From an uncultured Clostridia bacterium (GTDB taxonomy: Bacteria > Bacillota > Clostridia > UBA1381), in the NCBI GenBank assembly GCA_905235885.1, contig CAJONM010000060.1:1-7026 (forward strand): DNA of 7,026 nucleotides, read 5' to 3'. The notes under the pieces are model-generated. The model saw nothing but the letters and a program-made list of their open reading frames with translations, searched no databases and had not been told where the DNA came from. Shown here one piece after another: positions 5,007 to 7,026 of this stretch. The translations under genes and the position numbers were made by a program. Position 1 is the first letter of the stretch. Each line of letters opens with the position of its first letter.

Positions 5007-6007
5007 TCTGGTATAATGATAAAAATGACGGAATAGTTATCTCAACGCGCATAAGGCTGGCGAGAAATCTTGACAAGACGCCGTTCCCGTCAATACTTGA
5101 TGACGGAAAAAAGGCGGAGGTGACAAAGAAGCTGTTTTCCTCTGTATTAGACAGCCATTCCGCGCTTGCAGGAGACTTTGACGCGTATATGCTCGACGAT
5201 GTGAGCCGGACGGATAAGATCTCGATGCTTGAGGAGCATCTCATAAGTCCGGAAATGATAAACGGCAAGGGACATTCGGTGCTTGTAAACAAAAGCAAGA
5301 CCATGAGCATAATGTTCATGGAGGAGGATCATATCCGCTTGCAGGTCATAATGGGCGGATCGTGCCTTGATAAGGCTTACGAAACGGCAAGCAGAGTGGA
5401 TGATGTGATAGAGGAATCGCTATCATACGCGTTTGACGAGAAATTCGGTTACCTTACCGCGTGTCCGACAAATGCCGGAACGGGTATGCGCGCGTCATTG
5501 ATGATGCACCTCCCGGCGCTGACGATGACGGGGAATATAGACCGCGTTATCCGCTCCGTATCGGGAGTGGGAATTACGGTGCGCGGGCTGTACGGCGAGG
5601 GCACCGAGGCGGAGGGAGGCTTCTATCAGATCTCAAATCAGATCACCATGGGGCTTTCCGAGCGCGAGATAATCGACAGGCTCAGCGGTATTGCGCAAAA
5701 GCTTTCGGATATGGAGAAGCAGGCGCGGCAGGCGCTTGCCGACAAACATAAAAATGAGCTTGAGGATAAGCTGTTCCGCTCATACGGCATATTAAAGTAT
5801 GCAAGGAGCATAGCGTCGGCGGAGGCAAAAAATCTGCTGTCGGATGTCATGCTTGCCGAGAGCATGGGCATAATCAAGCCGAGCGGCAAAATGACGCCGC
5901 TTGAAATGATAATAAAAACATCTCCGTCCGTCATAATGGGAGGACAGGAGCTTTCCGCCGCCGAGCGCGACAGAAAGAGAGCGGAGATAATAAGAAATAA
6001 CATATGA
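5003..6007 (+). CDS. mcsB: Protein arginine kinase McsB
   Basis: McsB is a phosphagen-kinase-like enzyme that transfers phosphate from ATP to protein arginines. This marks proteins for ClpCP and inactivates CtsR. The 334-residue product shows the nucleotide-binding STRIRLARN (14-22), EEDHIR (107-112), CPTNAGTGMRASLMMHLPAL from C154, and the RGLYGEGTEA loop (194-203) with E199. At a constant offset of 13, E108, C154 and E199 match E121, C167 and E212 of B. subtilis McsB. The C-terminal RDRKRA (322-327) matches the RDxxRA motif that binds phosphoarginine allosterically. It is shorter than the B. subtilis enzyme (363 residues) at both ends but keeps every recognisable functional motif. GAGGGAGG (4986-4993) is its ribosome site inside mcsA. 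It overlaps mcsA by 4 bp and is followed after 12 bp by clpC, whose product acts on its phosphorylated targets. Confidence 0.97.
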   Translation: MIWYNDKNDGIVISTRIRLARNLDKTPFPSILDDGKKAEVTKKLFSSVLDSHSALAGDFDAYMLDDVSRTDKISMLEEHLISPEMINGKGHSVLVNKSKTMSIMFMEEDHIRLQVIMGGSCLDKAYETASRVDDVIEESLSYAFDEKFGYLTACPTNAGTGMRASLMMHLPALTMTGNIDRVIRSVSGVGITVRGLYGEGTEAEGGFYQISNQITMGLSEREIIDRLSGIAQKLSDMEKQARQALADKHKNELEDKLFRSYGILKYARSIASAEAKNLLSDVMLAESMGIIKPSGKMTPLEMIIKTSPSVIMGGQELSAAERDRKRAEIIRNNI

Positions 6008-6012
6008 GGGGG
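6006..6012 (+). promoter_or_regulatory. clpC ribosome binding site
   Basis: GAGGGGG overlaps the last two bases of the mcsB stop codon and lies 7 nt before the clpC ATG at 6020. The overlap suggests that ribosomes finishing mcsB may help start clpC. Confidence 0.8.
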
Positions 6013-6019
6013 TTTTACT

Positions 6020-7026
6020 ATGTTGTATTCAAATTTTACTGAAAAAGCAAGAATAGCCATAAGCGAGGCGCATGACGCCGCCTGTGAACTGGGGCACAGC
6101 TATATAGGAAGCGAGCATATCATAGCCGGTCTTATAAGAGAGGGATCGGGCGTTGCGGCGAAGGTGCTTGCCAAGGCGGATATAAAAGAAGACGCGGTAA
6201 TAGAAAAGATCGTTGAGCTTACCGGATCGGGCAGCCCGATACCGAGAGAAACGGAGATACCGCTGACGCCCCGAACAAAGCGCATCCTGCAAATATCGGC
6301 ACTTGAAGCGCGTGATATGGGACACAACTATATCGGAACGGAGCATCTGCTCATGGCGGTACTGCGTGACGGCGACAGCGTCGGCGTGCGCGTGCTGATG
6401 TCACTGGGGCTTAATATAAACGAGGTATATCACGATGTTACCGATGCGCTAAGCGCAGGTGTTACGGAGCCGGCATCCGGCGGCGCGTATTCATCGGCAA
6501 GACGCAAGAAGGGTAAATCATCCACGCCTACGCTTGATGAGTACGGCAGAGATTTCACTGAGCTTGCGCGTGAAAACAAATTCGATCCCGTAATAGGCAG
6601 AGCTAAGGAAATAGAGAGGGTCATCCAGATATTGTCGCGCAGAACGAAAAACAACCCGTGTCTTATCGGAGAGCCGGGCGTCGGCAAAACGGCGGTAGTA
6701 GAGGGCTTGGCGCAAAAAATAGCAAACGGCGATGTACCGGAGCTTTTAAAGGATAAACGCCTTGTTGCCGTTGACCTGTCATCCATGGTCGCAGGCTCAA
6801 AATACAGAGGTGAGTTTGAAGAGAGGATAAAGCAGGTCATAGACGAGGTAACGCAATCGAGCGATGTCATCCTGTTTGTCGATGAGCTGCATACGATAGT
6901 CGGCGCAGGCAATGCGGAAGGCTCCATGGACGCTTCAAACATCCTCAAACCGTTCCTGGCGCGCGGCGAGCTTCAGCTTATCGGCGCGACGACTCTTAAA
7001 GAGTACAAGAAATACATCGAAAAGGA
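6020..7026 (+). CDS. clpC: ATP-dependent Clp protease ATP-binding subunit ClpC (5' part, runs off window)
   Basis: ClpC is a hexameric AAA+ unfoldase that feeds proteins to the ClpP peptidase. The frame stays open from ATG 6020 to the window edge, giving 335 codons of a protein usually about 810-840 residues long. The N-terminal domain has two Clp_N repeats, marked by LGHSYIGSEH (24-33) and MGHNYIGTEHL (100-110). Glu32 and Glu108 match the two phosphoarginine-pocket glutamates of B. subtilis ClpC. A Ser/Lys-rich linker (about 150-170) leads into the first AAA+ domain: TLDEYGRDFTELA, Walker A GEPGVGKT (217-224), YRGEFEERI (262-270), Walker B VILFVDEL (283-290) and ASNILKPFLARGELQ (305-319). 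The UVR/M domain that separates ClpC from ClpB or ClpA lies beyond the edge. Operon position and the N-terminal repeats make ClpC the best call. It is the last member of the CtsR-controlled operon seen here. Confidence 0.95.
   Translation, partial: MLYSNFTEKARIAISEAHDAACELGHSYIGSEHIIAGLIREGSGVAAKVLAKADIKEDAVIEKIVELTGSGSPIPRETEIPLTPRTKRILQISALEARDMGHNYIGTEHLLMAVLRDGDSVGVRVLMSLGLNINEVYHDVTDALSAGVTEPASGGAYSSARRKKGKSSTPTLDEYGRDFTELARENKFDPVIGRAKEIERVIQILSRRTKNNPCLIGEPGVGKTAVVEGLAQKIANGDVPELLKDKRLVAVDLSSMVAGSKYRGEFEERIKQVIDEVTQSSDVILFVDELHTIVGAGNAEGSMDASNILKPFLARGELQLIGATTLKEYKKYIEK

Overview
The window carries two divergent housekeeping/stress operons of a Gram-positive, Firmicutes-type bacterium, most probably a member of class Clostridia. 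Gene order, the CtsR operator and the family-level sequence features support this. I did not recognise a species. All predicted genes face away from a single 254-bp intergenic region (3957-4210).

Left arm, minus strand: secA (3956 to 1236), the Sec preprotein translocase ATPase, is followed 32 bp later by prfB (1203 to 84), peptide chain release factor 2. The secA-prfB pair is also known from Bacillus subtilis. prfB contains the classical programmed +1 frameshift (CTT TGA C, UGA at codon 26), so its reading frame is split in two at 1128. Downstream of prfB (27-82) is a 10-bp inverted repeat with a structured loop, probably a terminator. Bases 1-26 show no supportable gene.

Central region: a well-formed SigA-type promoter (TTGACA, 17-bp spacer, extended -10 TGC-TAAAAT) drives the rightward operon. 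Just downstream of its -10 lies a perfect match to the CtsR heptad-repeat operator, plus a third abutting GTCAAA. A weaker extended -10 promoter candidate faces secA, with phased A/T tracts directly upstream of its -35. A direct repeat of TTCACAA lies between the two promoters.

Right arm, plus strand: ctsR (4211-4603), mcsA (4626-5006), mcsB (5003-6007) and clpC (6020 to beyond the window end). This is the class III heat-shock operon. CtsR represses it. McsB, a protein arginine kinase helped by McsA, inactivates CtsR and tags damaged proteins with phosphoarginine. ClpC, the AAA+ unfoldase of the ClpCP protease, recognises those tags through its N-terminal domain. Tight spacing, including an ATGA overlap between mcsA and mcsB, indicates one transcript.

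I see no undescribed system. The most notable points are the compact versions of McsA (first zinc finger absent), CtsR and McsB, the RF2 recoding site, and the use of TGA by every other complete gene while prfB ends in TAA. There are no recognisable tRNAs, rRNAs, CRISPR arrays or mobile elements.
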